A DNA stretch of 64,000 bases, from assembly GCA_003022945.1 (NCBI GenBank), contig PXRZ01000003.1:23508-87507 (forward strand), in the 5' to 3' direction. The notes under the pieces are model-generated. The model had not been told where the DNA came from. It saw only the letters and a list, made by a program, of their open reading frames with translations, and searched no databases. Positions 17,877-27,419 of this stretch are shown here, piece after piece. The stretch's first letter is position 1, and every line of letters starts with the position of its first letter. Source of the DNA: Halobacteriales archaeon QS_8_69_73 (GTDB lineage: Archaea; Halobacteriota; Halobacteria; Halobacteriales; Haloarculaceae). The position numbers were made by a program, and so were the translations under genes.

Positions 17877-19163
17877 ATGTTTGCCGACCGGTCGGCCCAC
17901 GCGACGTCGCCGGCCCGCGAGCTGGCGCTGGACTGTCTGGCGGCGGGAATCGAGGCGGCCCGCCCGGAGCGGGCCGTCGAGCGGCAGTGTGCGGTCCGAA
18001 ACGGGACGCTCCGCGTCCGGAACGCCGACTACGACCTGTCGGCGTACGAGGAGGTGCTCGTCGTCGGCGGCGGCAAGGCGGCCGACGGGCTGGCGGCGGC
18101 GCTGGCCGACCGGCTCGACCCCGACGGCGGCGTCGTCGTCACCGGCGCCCGGACCGCCGACCCCGACGGCGTCGCGGTCCGGCTCGGCGAGCACCCGACG
18201 CCCGGCGAGGGCAGCGTCGCCGGCGCGAAGGCGGTGCTGGCGGCCGCCGAGGCGGCCGGCGAGGAGACGCTCGTCGTCGCGGCAATCACCGGCGGCGGCA
18301 GCGCGCTGCTCTGTACGCCGGCCGGCGGGCTGGCGGCCGACGACCTCGCGGCCACCACCGCGGACCTGCTCGCCGCCGGCGCGCCGGTCGAGGCAGTGAA
18401 CCGCGTCCGGCGGGCCTGCTCGAGCCTGAAGGGCGGCGGCCTCGCGGCGGCAGCCGCGCCGGCGACCGTCGTCGGGATCGTCGTCAGCGACGTCGTCGGC
18501 GACGACCCGGGGGTCGTCGCCAGCGGTCCGACGGTCCCCCGGCAAATCGACCCCGAGGCCGCCCTCGCCGTTCTCGACCGCCACGACGTGCGGGCGGCGG
18601 CCATCCGCGAACACCTCGAAGCGGCGACGCCGGAGTCGGCGCCGGCGGTCGACGCGGAGACGCACGTCATCGCCGGCGCCGCCGACGCGATCGAGACCGC
18701 CGCGGCGGTGGCGGCCGACCGGGGGTACGAGCCGTGCCGGCTGTCGACGCGAATCGAGGGGGAAGCGAGCGAGGCGGGGCGGCTCCACGCCGCCGTCGCC
18801 GCCGAGGTCGCCGCCGCGGGCCACCCCGTCGAGCCGCCCGCCGTGCTCCTGTCCGGCGGCGAGACGACGGTGACGGTCGACGGCGACGGCGCCGGCGGCC
18901 CGAACCAGGAGTTCGCCGTCGGCGCCGGCCTCGAGTTGTCGTCGGAGGCGGTCGTCGGCGCGGTCGACACCGACGGCCACGACGGCAGCACCGACGCCGC
19001 CGGCGCGCTCGTCGGCGGCCTCGACGACGCGGCGACACAGGCGGCACGGGTGGCGCTGGCGGAAAACGACTGTCACGGCTTCCTCGAGAGACGCGACGCG
19101 CTGCTGCGGTCAGGGCCGACCGGCACGAACGTCAACGACCTCCGGGTCGTCGTGGTGGAATGA
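17877..19163 (+). CDS. glycerate 2-kinase (DUF4147/MOFRL family)
   Basis: A 428-aa protein of the type II glycerate kinase family, which makes 2-phosphoglycerate in the non-phosphorylative sugar degradation route. The N-terminal DUF4147 domain has VVGGGKAADGLA and ITGGGSALLCTPAGGL; NRVRRACSSLKGGGLA is the characteristic loop. The C-terminal MOFRL domain has LLSGGETTVTVDG, GGPNQEFA and DTDGHDGSTDAAGA. It directly follows the SDR gene. Confidence 0.9.
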   Translation: MFADRSAHATSPARELALDCLAAGIEAARPERAVERQCAVRNGTLRVRNADYDLSAYEEVLVVGGGKAADGLAAALADRLDPDGGVVVTGARTADPDGVAVRLGEHPTPGEGSVAGAKAVLAAAEAAGEETLVVAAITGGGSALLCTPAGGLAADDLAATTADLLAAGAPVEAVNRVRRACSSLKGGGLAAAAAPATVVGIVVSDVVGDDPGVVASGPTVPRQIDPEAALAVLDRHDVRAAAIREHLEAATPESAPAVDAETHVIAGAADAIETAAAVAADRGYEPCRLSTRIEGEASEAGRLHAAVAAEVAAAGHPVEPPAVLLSGGETTVTVDGDGAGGPNQEFAVGAGLELSSEAVVGAVDTDGHDGSTDAAGALVGGLDDAATQAARVALAENDCHGFLERRDALLRSGPTGTNVNDLRVVVVE

Positions 19164-19170
19164 CCCGCGA

Positions 19171-20312
<1,142 letters not shown>

Positions 20313-20409
20313 TCATCAGGGACCGACGGCCGGCGCTGCCGCGAGTAATCTTGATCGTCGTGGGCCTGACCCGGCGCCGTCGGCGGCGACCGCCCGCTGC
20401 GCGGACGTG

Positions 20410-21516
20410 TTACGCGAAGAACGACGTCAGCCGGTCGGCGGCCTCCTCGGCGCGGGGCGTCACGAGGGCGAACCGGAGCCACGCCTCGCGGGAATCGCCG
20501 AAGGCCGCCCCGGGCATGCCGGCGACGCCGGCCTCGTCGACGAGTTGTTCGGCGTTGTCGAGGGTGCCGGGGTAGCCGTCGAACCGTGCCATCACGTAGA
20601 AGCCGCCGCGGGGGCGGGTGTACTCGGCGCCGGCTGCCTCGAGCGCCGCACAGAAGGCGTCGATGCGGTCGGTCAGCAGCTGCCGGGTCCCCTCGTAGTA
20701 GTCGGCCGGCGTCTCCCGCAGCGCCGTCAGCACCGCCCGCTGGGCGGGCCGCGAGCAGGCGACGTTGACCAGCATGTGCCGCGTCCGGGCGGCCTCGAGC
20801 AGCCACTCCGGGAGGACCACGTAGCCGACCCGGAAGCCCGTGATGGCCATCGATTTCGAGAAGGAGTTGGTGACCGCGACCCGCTCGGAGTCGAACTCGA
20901 GGGCGGTCGCGAAGGCGCCGTCCTCGAAGACGAAGTGGTCGTACACCTCGTCGGAGACCAACAGCGCGTCGTGGGTCTCGGCGACGTCGACGAGCTCGCG
21001 CTTCAGCTCGCGGCCGTACACCGCGCCGGTGGGGTTGTTCGGCGAGTTGACGACGATCGCGGCGGTGTCGTCGCTAGTCGCCGCCCGGACGGCGGCGGGA
21101 TCGAGCGTCCCGTCGGGCTCGGCCTCGACGAACCGCGGCGTCGCCCCCAGCATCTTCGCCCGGCCCTGGTAGTAGGGGTAGACGGGGTCGGTGAGCAGCA
21201 CCTCGTCGCCGTCGGCCGCCTCGAGTGCACAGGCCGTCGCCAGGTAGTTGGCCTCGCCGGCGCCGTTGGTGACGATCACCCGCTCGACGTCGACGTGTCG
21301 GCGAGCGGCGATCTCCTCGCGCAGGTCCCGCAGTCCCTCGCTGGGCGGGTACTGGAACCGCTCGACGTCGGCGTCGGCGTACATCGCCAGCCCGGACCGG
21401 ACGGCCGCCGGCGCCTCCCAGTCGGGGTTGCCGGAGACCATGTCGACGACGTCCCGCTCGGCCGCGGCCGCGTACTCCATCATGTGGAAGAACAGCGGCC
21501 GATCGTAGTCGTCCAT
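20410..21516 (-). CDS. class I/II pyridoxal-phosphate aminotransferase
   Basis: A 368-aa fold-type I aminotransferase. Motifs are VTNGAGEANYLA (phosphate-binding helix), NSPNNPTGAVYG, SDEVYDHF and the PLP lysine in NSFSKSMAITGFRVGY. ATG at 21516 gives the normal length; an in-frame extension upstream to 21663 looks non-coding and enters the transposon remnant. Substrate specificity (aspartate, aromatic or branched) is not readable. Confidence 0.9.
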   Translation of the reverse strand: MDDYDRPLFFHMMEYAAAAERDVVDMVSGNPDWEAPAAVRSGLAMYADADVERFQYPPSEGLRDLREEIAARRHVDVERVIVTNGAGEANYLATACALEAADGDEVLLTDPVYPYYQGRAKMLGATPRFVEAEPDGTLDPAAVRAATSDDTAAIVVNSPNNPTGAVYGRELKRELVDVAETHDALLVSDEVYDHFVFEDGAFATALEFDSERVAVTNSFSKSMAITGFRVGYVVLPEWLLEAARTRHMLVNVACSRPAQRAVLTALRETPADYYEGTRQLLTDRIDAFCAALEAAGAEYTRPRGGFYVMARFDGYPGTLDNAEQLVDEAGVAGMPGAAFGDSREAWLRFALVTPRAEEAADRLTSFFA

Positions 21517-21706
21517 ACCGTCCGTGACGGCGCGAGCCACGTCGGTCTGACGCTTCGGTGCGGTAGTGTTTACTTCTGCAGCGAGAGCGCTAACTCTCCC
21601 ATCCTTCATGAAGCGACTGGAGGGAACGGTGTAGAGGAGATACAGCGCCCCCACGGTTCGCAAGCACGTTCTTCGCCATGTTTGCTAATCCCTGCGGTCA
21701 AAGTGA

Positions 21707-21958
21707 ATAGCAGGATGCTCGCTACGCTCTCTCGAACGACGACAAAAAGCGTGCGCTGTCAGTCGTGACCAGTATCAGACCGGTAGGAATGGGACACTCC
21801 AATCTGCCCGTGAAGGGAAGTTGCCTGCGGAGTCCGGAACCGCTATGGGAGCTGTTCCTGCACGTTCCGACACAGAATCAGGAAGCCCCACCCTCAATAA
21901 GCAAAGAACAAACAGCCCCGAGCACGACAGGGTAGGTAGTTCACGAACAGGTGCATAA
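21707..21958 (+). pseudogene. C-terminal remnant of an IS1341-type TnpB
   Basis: An open plus frame without a start codon, ending at TAA 21956-21958, encodes KLPAESGTAMGAVPARSDTE followed by SGSPTLNKQ. This matches the low-complexity tail of haloarchaeal IS200/IS605 TnpB proteins (AETAT...VVETGSPTLKE type). The GSPTL codons carry GCCCCACCCTCAA, which pairs with AGGGTAGG at 21929-21936, as in the 3' end hairpin of such elements. The N-terminal nuclease part is missing. Confidence 0.5.
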
Positions 21959-21991
21959 GGCATTTACCCGAATCCTATAGATTCTTTATTC

Positions 21992-22450
21992 ATGAGAAAC
22001 AGAAGGAATTTTATCTATTTATCGGTGGCAGTAATCTCTGGGTGCACAGCGCTTCGAAGCGGGGAGAACGAGGAGAGAGCAGGAACGACAAAAAAAGAAG
22101 AAGAGCAGACCGAGACACCGACGGGAACGCCGACCGGAGGACGGAATACGGAATCGCCGCCACCGACGGACGGCAGTTTGGAGGACCTTACAGTTCGAAG
22201 CAGACAAGAAGAGTCGATAACCGGATCAATCGTCGTCGAAACGAGCGATGATGAAAACCAATTCAACTTCGAGTTGGAGGGGTTCGGTCAAACGAGTTGG
22301 GAGGAGGTGTCCATCATGCAAAACCGGGCGACGGTCGTTACCGAAGTCGGTGATCGACGGAAAGAACACAACTGGTCCGGCAGTCGAGAGGACAGTCTGG
22401 TCGTTACGATACGCAAAGACGAAATCGAATACCAGAGGATGATCTCGTAA
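21992..22450 (+). CDS. small secreted lipoprotein, low GC
   Basis: A 152-aa protein of unknown function. The N-terminus (MRNRRNFIYLSVAVISGCTA) is a signal with lipobox ISGC, so Cys18 is probably lipidated. A Lys/Glu/Thr-rich linker follows and then a beta-rich domain. Base composition is much less GC-rich than in its neighbours, and codons such as AAA and AGA are frequent. It lies beside a transposon remnant, which suggests recent transfer. Confidence 0.7.
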   Translation: MRNRRNFIYLSVAVISGCTALRSGENEERAGTTKKEEEQTETPTGTPTGGRNTESPPPTDGSLEDLTVRSRQEESITGSIVVETSDDENQFNFELEGFGQTSWEEVSIMQNRATVVTEVGDRRKEHNWSGSREDSLVVTIRKDEIEYQRMIS

Positions 22451-22559
22451 CCGTCGCTACGAAGTCAGTTCCCGAATATATATTTCGTCTTTATTTGTTG
22501 CTACGATGACAGTATGATCGCTCCGAACGCTGTATTCAAATGCCGAGAACCGACAGTAT
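22451..22559. other. AT-rich spacer
   Basis: No gene seen. GAATATATATTTCG near 22483-22496 is a near-palindromic AT-rich element that could serve as a TATA box in either direction. Confidence 0.3.
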
Positions 22560-22750
22560 CGTTACACGCGGTCGACGGCCGTGCGTCGGCTCGCTCCGCT
22601 CCGTCTTGAGGCCTCTCTCGCTACGCTCGCTCGGCCTCGCTCCGCGAGCGGTCAGCCCCGTTCGAGCTCCGGCCCGACGCTGGCTGGGCGGCCGGCTCTC
22701 GTCCCTAAACACGCCCTTCGCCGCCGCCCGGAGGTTGAAGCCGTCGCCGG
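22560..22750. repeat. dispersed repeat family 2, copy 1
   Basis: Non-coding segment with clustered GCTCGC/CGCTCC units and a GAGGCC/GGCCTC stem (22609-22614 with 22633-22638), followed by a tail that includes GAGCGGTCAGCCCC, GCCCGACGC and CTAAACA. The same ordered tail occurs at 43639-43703. It occupies most of the 313-bp gap before cinA. Confidence 0.45.
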
Positions 22751-22763
22751 CCGTTAATCGAGC

Positions 22764-23258
22764 ATGACCATCGAACAGCGGGTCGGCGACGCCCTCCGGG
22801 AGCGGGGCGAGTCAGTCGCGGTCGCCGAGTCCTGCACCGGCGGGCTGGTCGGCTCCCGCATCACGGACGTGCCGGGCGCCAGCGACTACTTCGACCGGTC
22901 GTACGTCACTTACAGCTACGACGCCAAGCTGGCGGAGTTGGGCGTCCCCCGCGAAGTGATCGACGCCGAGGGGGCCGTCAGCGAGTCCGTCGCCGAGGGG
23001 ATGGCACGGGCGGCACGGGACGCCGCCGGCGTCGCCTGGGGGGTCGGGACGACCGGCGTCGCGGGCCCCGGCGGCGGCAGCGACGAGAAACCCGTCGGCA
23101 CCGTCTACATCGCCGTCGCCCACGCTGCCCCGTGGGGGACCGGCGACTCGTACTGTTCCGTCGAGCGGTACGTCCTCAACGGCGACCGAGCGACGGTCAA
23201 GGCGAAGACCGTCGAGCGGGCACTGGAGGACCTGCTCGCGGCCGTCGAGGCCGCCTGA
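22764..23258 (+). CDS. cinA: CinA family protein, nicotinamide-nucleotide amidohydrolase type
   Basis: A 164-aa stand-alone CinA C-terminal domain, which deamidates NMN in pyridine nucleotide recycling. SVAVAESCTGGLVGSRITDV contains the nucleophile Ser region, DRSYVTYSYDAKLAELGVP and VGTTGVAGPGGGSDEKPVG are family blocks. The competence-associated N-terminal domain of bacterial CinA is absent, as is common in archaea. Confidence 0.9.
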   Translation: MTIEQRVGDALRERGESVAVAESCTGGLVGSRITDVPGASDYFDRSYVTYSYDAKLAELGVPREVIDAEGAVSESVAEGMARAARDAAGVAWGVGTTGVAGPGGGSDEKPVGTVYIAVAHAAPWGTGDSYCSVERYVLNGDRATVKAKTVERALEDLLAAVEAA

Positions 23259-23327
23259 CCCCGGCGCTACTCCCGACACGGAGCCGGGAGCCGAGGGCTG
23301 GAGTCGGGCCACGGCGACCGGACACGC

Positions 23328-23331
23328 TTTT
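23328..23331 (+). promoter_or_regulatory. T-rich promoter element
   Basis: TTTT centred 28-29 nt before the ATG at 23358. Confidence 0.45.
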
Positions 23332-23357
23332 GTACGGGGCGGGCGACGCAACGCCCG

Positions 23358-23852
23358 ATGAACAAGGAGGGACACGTCCTCAACGCCGTACTACTGGGAG
23401 TCGGACTCGGGTTCGTCCTCGAGCCGTCCGCGACGGTCGAGACGCTCCGGACGGTCGCCGCCGTCACCGTTCCGGTGACGCTGGGGGCGCTGCTGCCGGA
23501 CGTCGACACGGCCTTCGGTACGCACCGGAAGACGCTGCACAACCTGCCGGTGCTGGCGGTCTTCCTCGCCTTCCCGGTCGCCTTCGGGAACCTCGCGTAC
23601 GTCTGGATCGGCGTGCTCACCCACTACGTGTTGGACGTTCTCGGGAGTACACGCGGCATCGCGCTGTTCTACCCGCTGTCGAGCAGCGAGTTCGGCTTCC
23701 CGGCGGGCGTCACCACCTCGAGCCGGTTCGCCAACGTCGTCACAGTCGCGGTGACGGTCGTCGAACTCGCCGCCGCCGCGGCGCTCGTGCACCTCCTCCC
23801 GCGGTACGTCGACACGTCGGCCGTCACCGACCTCGCCGCCATCGCCGGCTGA
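23358..23852 (+). CDS. membrane-bound metal-dependent hydrolase (YdjM type)
   Basis: A 164-aa polytopic protein. The pattern NKEGHVLNAVLLGVGLGFVL, GALLPDVDT, HRKTLHNLPVLAVFL and HYVLDVLGSTRGIALFYPLS supplies the conserved His/Asp residues of the YdjM/DUF457 family of membrane metal-dependent hydrolases. The substrate is unknown. Confidence 0.85.
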   Translation: MNKEGHVLNAVLLGVGLGFVLEPSATVETLRTVAAVTVPVTLGALLPDVDTAFGTHRKTLHNLPVLAVFLAFPVAFGNLAYVWIGVLTHYVLDVLGSTRGIALFYPLSSSEFGFPAGVTTSSRFANVVTVAVTVVELAAAAALVHLLPRYVDTSAVTDLAAIAG

Positions 23853-23910
23853 CCGCCGCCCGTCGGCTGCCGGTCGTATCCACACATCGGCGGTCCGAAA
23901 CTTCCTGGCG

Positions 23911-23917
23911 TTTTATA
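23911..23917 (+). promoter_or_regulatory. TATA box of the 45-aa zinc protein gene
   Basis: TTTTATA, the clearest TATA box in the window, 25-31 nt before the ATG at 23942. Confidence 0.65.
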
Positions 23918-23941
23918 TGTGGAGCCGCCGTAGAAGACGGT

Positions 23942-24079
23942 ATGGAAAGCGACTGCGTCAACTGCGGCGCCCCGGGCGCCCGCCGGTACGATCTCACCGT
24001 CCGGAACACGGACCACGACGAGGTGCCGCTGTGCGAGCAGTGTCACGCGGCGATCGCCGAAGAGCTCGCCGAGGGGTGA
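23942..24079 (+). CDS. 45-aa zinc-ribbon protein
   Basis: A small acidic protein with two CxxC pairs (CVNCG and CEQCHAA) expected to bind one zinc. Its start directly follows a strong TATA box at leaderless distance, which supports it as a real short gene. Such small zinc proteins are common in haloarchaea and mostly uncharacterised. Confidence 0.75.
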   Translation: MESDCVNCGAPGARRYDLTVRNTDHDEVPLCEQCHAAIAEELAEG

Positions 24080-24154
24080 GCGCCCGTCGGCCCGCGAAAG
24101 TGCGCTCCCAGGTCCCGGATACCGAGTTCATGACGACGGCCGCAGAACGGCAGT

Positions 24155-24622
24155 ATGTTTCAGGATATCACCGTGTTGCACGTCGACGACGACCCGGCCA
24201 TCCGGGACCTCACCGCCGAGTTTCTCGAGACGGTCGACGACTCCATTTCCGTCCGGAGCGAGGCCGATCCCTCGACCGTCCCGACCAGAATCGACGTGGA
24301 GCCGGTCGACTGCGTCGTCAGCGACTACCGGATGCCGGAGCTGGACGGTCTCGAGCTCTGCCGGGCGGTCCGGGCCGATCACCCCTGGTTTCCTTTCGTT
24401 CTGTTCACCAGCGTCCGGGGCGAGAAGGTGATCGAGGCGGCGATGGACGCCGGCGCAACCGACTACATCCGGAAGGAGACCGGCACCCACCACTACACGC
24501 TGCTGGCGAACCGGATCACGCTGGCGGTCAGCCGCCGACGGGCCATCGGCCGGCTCCAGGAGGCGGGGGCGCTCCCGCCGGAGTGGCCGCCGCGACGGCT
24601 CCGTTCCGACACCGACGACTGA
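24155..24622 (+). CDS. single-domain response regulator
   Basis: A 155-aa receiver-domain protein. Acidic pocket HVDDDP, phospho-acceptor Asp in VVSDYRMPELDG, conserved Thr/Ser in LFTSVRG and Lys in YIRKETG are all present. A short basic helix and a Pro/Arg-rich tail follow, with no DNA-binding output domain. No histidine kinase is adjacent, so its partner is elsewhere. Confidence 0.88.
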   Translation: MFQDITVLHVDDDPAIRDLTAEFLETVDDSISVRSEADPSTVPTRIDVEPVDCVVSDYRMPELDGLELCRAVRADHPWFPFVLFTSVRGEKVIEAAMDAGATDYIRKETGTHHYTLLANRITLAVSRRRAIGRLQEAGALPPEWPPRRLRSDTDD

Positions 24623-24874
24623 CCGACGAGAGGGTTCGGTCGTCGGTGACGGCCTCGGGACGGTACTCCCGGCTCACGCGCTTCCAGGCGCCGGAGCGGA
24701 ACCGATGGTGGCTTGGCGCCGCCGGCCCGCAGCACCGTCGCGGCGTCGGCGCCGTCGGCGCCGATCGGGACGCGGTTTCCGACGAGAGTGAGCCCGGCGA
24801 ACGGCACCTGCGCGACGACCCGGAGGTAGCGGCGCCGAGCCGGACCGTCTCGGAACCGCCGCTCAGCAGGCAGA
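24623..24874. other. degenerate coding-like region
   Basis: No intact gene. The minus strand reads VPFAGLTLVGNRVPIGADGA from GTG 24807 with coding-like codons, but the frame degrades into Arg-rich sequence within the response regulator gene. It may be a decayed small gene. Confidence 0.25.
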
Positions 24875-25131
24875 TCAGCGCCGCCGGAGCCGCCCGGAAG
24901 GCGGCGACGACAGCGTCGCGACGATCAGCAGGACACTCGAGCCGACCGCCGGCTCCGGCCCCTCGTCGGCGTCGGCGCCGTACCGCCGGCTGACCAGCGC
25001 GATGGTGCCGCCGGCGACGCCGCTGACGGAGAAGGCCAGCCCTCGAACGGTCCGGTGACGCCGACGCCGGCGATGGCCGTCGACCCGACCGCGAGGCCGA
25101 CCATCGCCACGTCGACGGCGTTCTTCGACAT
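24875..25131 (-). pseudogene. frameshifted small membrane protein
   Basis: ATG at 25131 starts MSKNAVDVAMVGLAVGSTAI followed by AGVGVTGPFEG; the helical reading continues in another frame as LAFSVSGVAGGTIALVSRRY and a further helix to a stop at 24875. The joined product would have three helices. The total length is not a multiple of three, so one indel near 25040 breaks it. It lies downstream of the DUF2062 gene pair. Confidence 0.55.
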
Positions 25132-25158
25132 TCGGGTCAGTCCCGTGACGACGCGTGG

Positions 25159-25350
25159 TCACGCGAACTCGGTCATCCTCGTCCGGCGGACGCGGGCCTC
25201 GGCGACGAGTCCCGGCCGGGCGAGTAGGAGGCCGACGGCGAGCATCACGAGCCGAATGGAGTTCGGGACAGCGGACACCACGGACGTGTCAACCGACGGG
25301 TCGGTCAATCGAAGGGTTTCCTTTTCGGCGGCGACCGACCGGCCGTTCAT
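25159..25350 (-). CDS. 63-aa single-helix membrane protein
   Basis: A short protein with one helix (IRLVMLAVGLLLARPGLVAE) and a basic C-terminus. Its ATG overlaps the DUF2062 stop (ATGA), which is the main support for the gene. Function unknown. Confidence 0.5.
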   Translation of the reverse strand: MNGRSVAAEKETLRLTDPSVDTSVVSAVPNSIRLVMLAVGLLLARPGLVAEARVRRTRMTEFA

Positions 25351-25856
25351 TCCTCCGGGCGCCCGAAGAGCCGCTCGTAGGATCGTTCGAGAAGTCCGAC
25401 GTCGCCCCGGCGGCGGCGGTACTCGACGGTTAGGCGGTAGGCGCCGACGTAGGCGACGGCGGTGAAGACGACCGCCAGCAGGACGTTGCCGACGAGCAGC
25501 CGCGCGACGATGTCGGGGGCGGCCGACAGCGAGACGTCGGCCGGGGTTGCCCCCTCGACCGGGCCGAGGATCGACGACCCGACCCAGAAGCTGGTGCCGT
25601 AAACGCCCCACTTCACGACCGGGTTGAGGACGATGACCGAGGCGAACAGCGACACCTTCGAGATGCTCTCGAAGAGGTACGCGATGACGAAGAACGCCAA
25701 CACCCCGGTCCCGAGGGTCGGCAGCGCGGTGATGAACACCCCGAGAGCGAAGCTGTAGGCGACCTGTTTCGGGGTGTGCTGCTTTCCGAGCGCCTCGCGG
25801 ACCTCGTCGTGGACCTCGGTGACCACGCGGCGAGCACGCGCGAGGGGCTTCGCCAT
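25347..25856 (-). CDS. DUF2062 membrane protein
   Basis: A 169-aa DUF2062 protein. VAYSFALGVFITALPTLGTG and ASVIVLNPVVKWGVYGTSFW are the typical helical segments of the family. ATG at 25856 follows CTAAAAG (25879-25885) at 26 nt. Function unknown; probably co-translated with the next small gene. Confidence 0.8.
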   Translation of the reverse strand: MAKPLARARRVVTEVHDEVREALGKQHTPKQVAYSFALGVFITALPTLGTGVLAFFVIAYLFESISKVSLFASVIVLNPVVKWGVYGTSFWVGSSILGPVEGATPADVSLSAAPDIVARLLVGNVLLAVVFTAVAYVGAYRLTVEYRRRRGDVGLLERSYERLFGRPEE

Positions 25857-25878
25857 TATGTGAATCCAGCGCAGGCAG

Positions 25879-25885
25879 CTAAAAG
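25879..25885 (-). promoter_or_regulatory. promoter element of DUF2062 gene
   Basis: Reads CTTTTAG on the minus strand, centred 26 nt before the ATG at 25856. Confidence 0.55.
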
Positions 25886-25910
25886 AAGGTGTCGGCGGGG
25901 GCAGGAACGC

Positions 25911-25915
25911 TTTTT
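25911..25915 (+). promoter_or_regulatory. promoter element of the DUF4129-DUF58 operon
   Basis: TTTTT centred 26 nt before the GTG at 25939; supports that start. Confidence 0.55.
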
Positions 25916-25938
25916 GACGTCGCCCCGCAACGGCGGTC

Positions 25939-26889
25939 GTGGACCGCGACCGCGTTCTCCCGCTCGCACTCGCGCTTCTGGCCGTCGCCGCGCTGGCGCT
26001 GGCCGCGGCGACGCTCGACTCGGCGGTCGTCGCCGACGGTGCCGGCCTCGGCGGCGACGGCTCCGGGGTCGGCGGCGACGACGGCAACGTCGCCGGCGAG
26101 TCGACCGGCGGCCCCGACGCGGCGGCCGACCGGAGCCTTACCGGGGCCGCCGGGTCGTCGGAGCCGCTCTGTCTGCCGGCGCTCCGCGAGCCGCCGGCGT
26201 TGCTGGTCGGCGGGCTCCTGTTCGCCGGGCTGTTCGCCGTGGTTTACCGGTCGACCCGGTCGACGGCCGCCGGGACCGCCGTCTGCGGGGCGGTCGGACT
26301 CCCGGTCGGCCTGCTGTGGGTCGGGCTGACGTCCTGCGGGTCGACCGGCGACATCGCGCCGCCGCCGACCGGCGGTGCCGTCGACGAGGGCCTGTTGCCG
26401 GCGGGCGGCGGCGGGTCGGGCGGCGCCGCCGGCGCCGTGTCGTCGTCGACGCCGCTGATTGCGCTGTTCGTGGCGGTGGCCGTCGCCGTCGTACTCGTCG
26501 CGCTGCTGGCGACCGGCAGCGACGAGCAGGCCGCCGACGAGACGTCGGACCCGGATGAGAACAAGGGCGAGGAGCCGGCGGCGGCCGTCGGCCGCGTCGC
26601 CGCCGCGGCGGCCGACCGCATCGCCGACGGCGACGCCGACGCCGAAAACGAGGTGTACCGCGCCTGGCGCCGGATGACCGAGCGGCTGGACGTGGCGTCG
26701 CCGGAGACGACCACCCCCCGGGAGTTCCGGCAGGCGGCCGTCGAGGCCGGCATGGACCGCGAGGACGTGGCGGCGCTGACGCGGCTGTTCGAGTCGGTCC
26801 GGTACGGCGACCGCGAGCCGACCGACGACCGGGAGCGCCGCGCCGTCGAGACGTTCCGGCGCCTTCGGCCCGACGACGAAGGAGACTGA
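25939..26889 (+). CDS. DUF4129 domain membrane protein
   Basis: A 316-aa protein, first of a four-gene operon. It has a signal-like N-terminal helix, a low-complexity extracellular loop, two central helices, another helix near residue 175 and a cytoplasmic C-terminal DUF4129 domain (NEVYRAWRRMTERLDVASPE, TPREFRQAAVEAGMDREDV). The start is GTG. DUF4129, DUF58 and MoxR genes cluster widely and are thought to act together in envelope-linked processes. Confidence 0.82.
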   Translation: MDRDRVLPLALALLAVAALALAAATLDSAVVADGAGLGGDGSGVGGDDGNVAGESTGGPDAAADRSLTGAAGSSEPLCLPALREPPALLVGGLLFAGLFAVVYRSTRSTAAGTAVCGAVGLPVGLLWVGLTSCGSTGDIAPPPTGGAVDEGLLPAGGGGSGGAAGAVSSSTPLIALFVAVAVAVVLVALLATGSDEQAADETSDPDENKGEEPAAAVGRVAAAAADRIADGDADAENEVYRAWRRMTERLDVASPETTTPREFRQAAVEAGMDREDVAALTRLFESVRYGDREPTDDRERRAVETFRRLRPDDEGD

Positions 26890-27419
26890 TGCGTCGGCTC
26901 GCCGTCCTCGGCATCGCCGCCGTCGCCGTCGGCCTCGTGGCGCTGTTCGACCGGGGGGTGGTCCTCGGCGTCGACCTGCGGGTCGTCGACGTCGTCGGCG
27001 TTCTCGCGGTCGTCGCCGGAATCCGCTACGCGCTGGCGGCGCGGGCGACGGACCGCCGACGGGCCGACGTCGAGCCGCCGGAGCCGCGTCACCGCTCGGC
27101 GGTGCTCGGCGACGAGGTCGAGACGGCGCTACGGGCGACCGACCGGGACGGCGTCGCCCGTCGGGCCGAGCTCCGGCGGCGACTCCGCGGGGTCGCCGTC
27201 GACGTTCTCGTCGCCCACGGCGGCTACGACCGGGCGGCTGCCGAGGCGGCCGTCGACGACGGGACCTGGACGGACGACCCGGTGGCGGCGGGCTACCTAG
27301 CGGAGCCGGCGACGCTGCCGCCCCGAGTGCGCGTGCGGAACCTGCTGCGGCGGCGGTCGACGGTCCGGCGCTGCGTCGAGCGGGCGCTGACCGCCGTCGA
27401 GGAGGTGCGCGGCCGGTGA
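26889..27419 (+). CDS. haloarchaeal membrane protein of the DUF58 operon
   Basis: A 176-aa protein with two N-terminal helices and an Arg/Asp-rich soluble domain. Its ATG shares a base with the previous stop (TGATG). Unknown function; position between DUF4129 and DUF58 genes is its main clue. Confidence 0.72.
   Translation: MRRLAVLGIAAVAVGLVALFDRGVVLGVDLRVVDVVGVLAVVAGIRYALAARATDRRRADVEPPEPRHRSAVLGDEVETALRATDRDGVARRAELRRRLRGVAVDVLVAHGGYDRAAAEAAVDDGTWTDDPVAAGYLAEPATLPPRVRVRNLLRRRSTVRRCVERALTAVEEVRGR

Noticed and set aside
24493-24807. Minus-strand frame VPFAGLTLVGNRVPIGADGA as a gene
   Set aside because: It degrades into Arg-rich sequence within the response regulator gene and has no promoter or partner.
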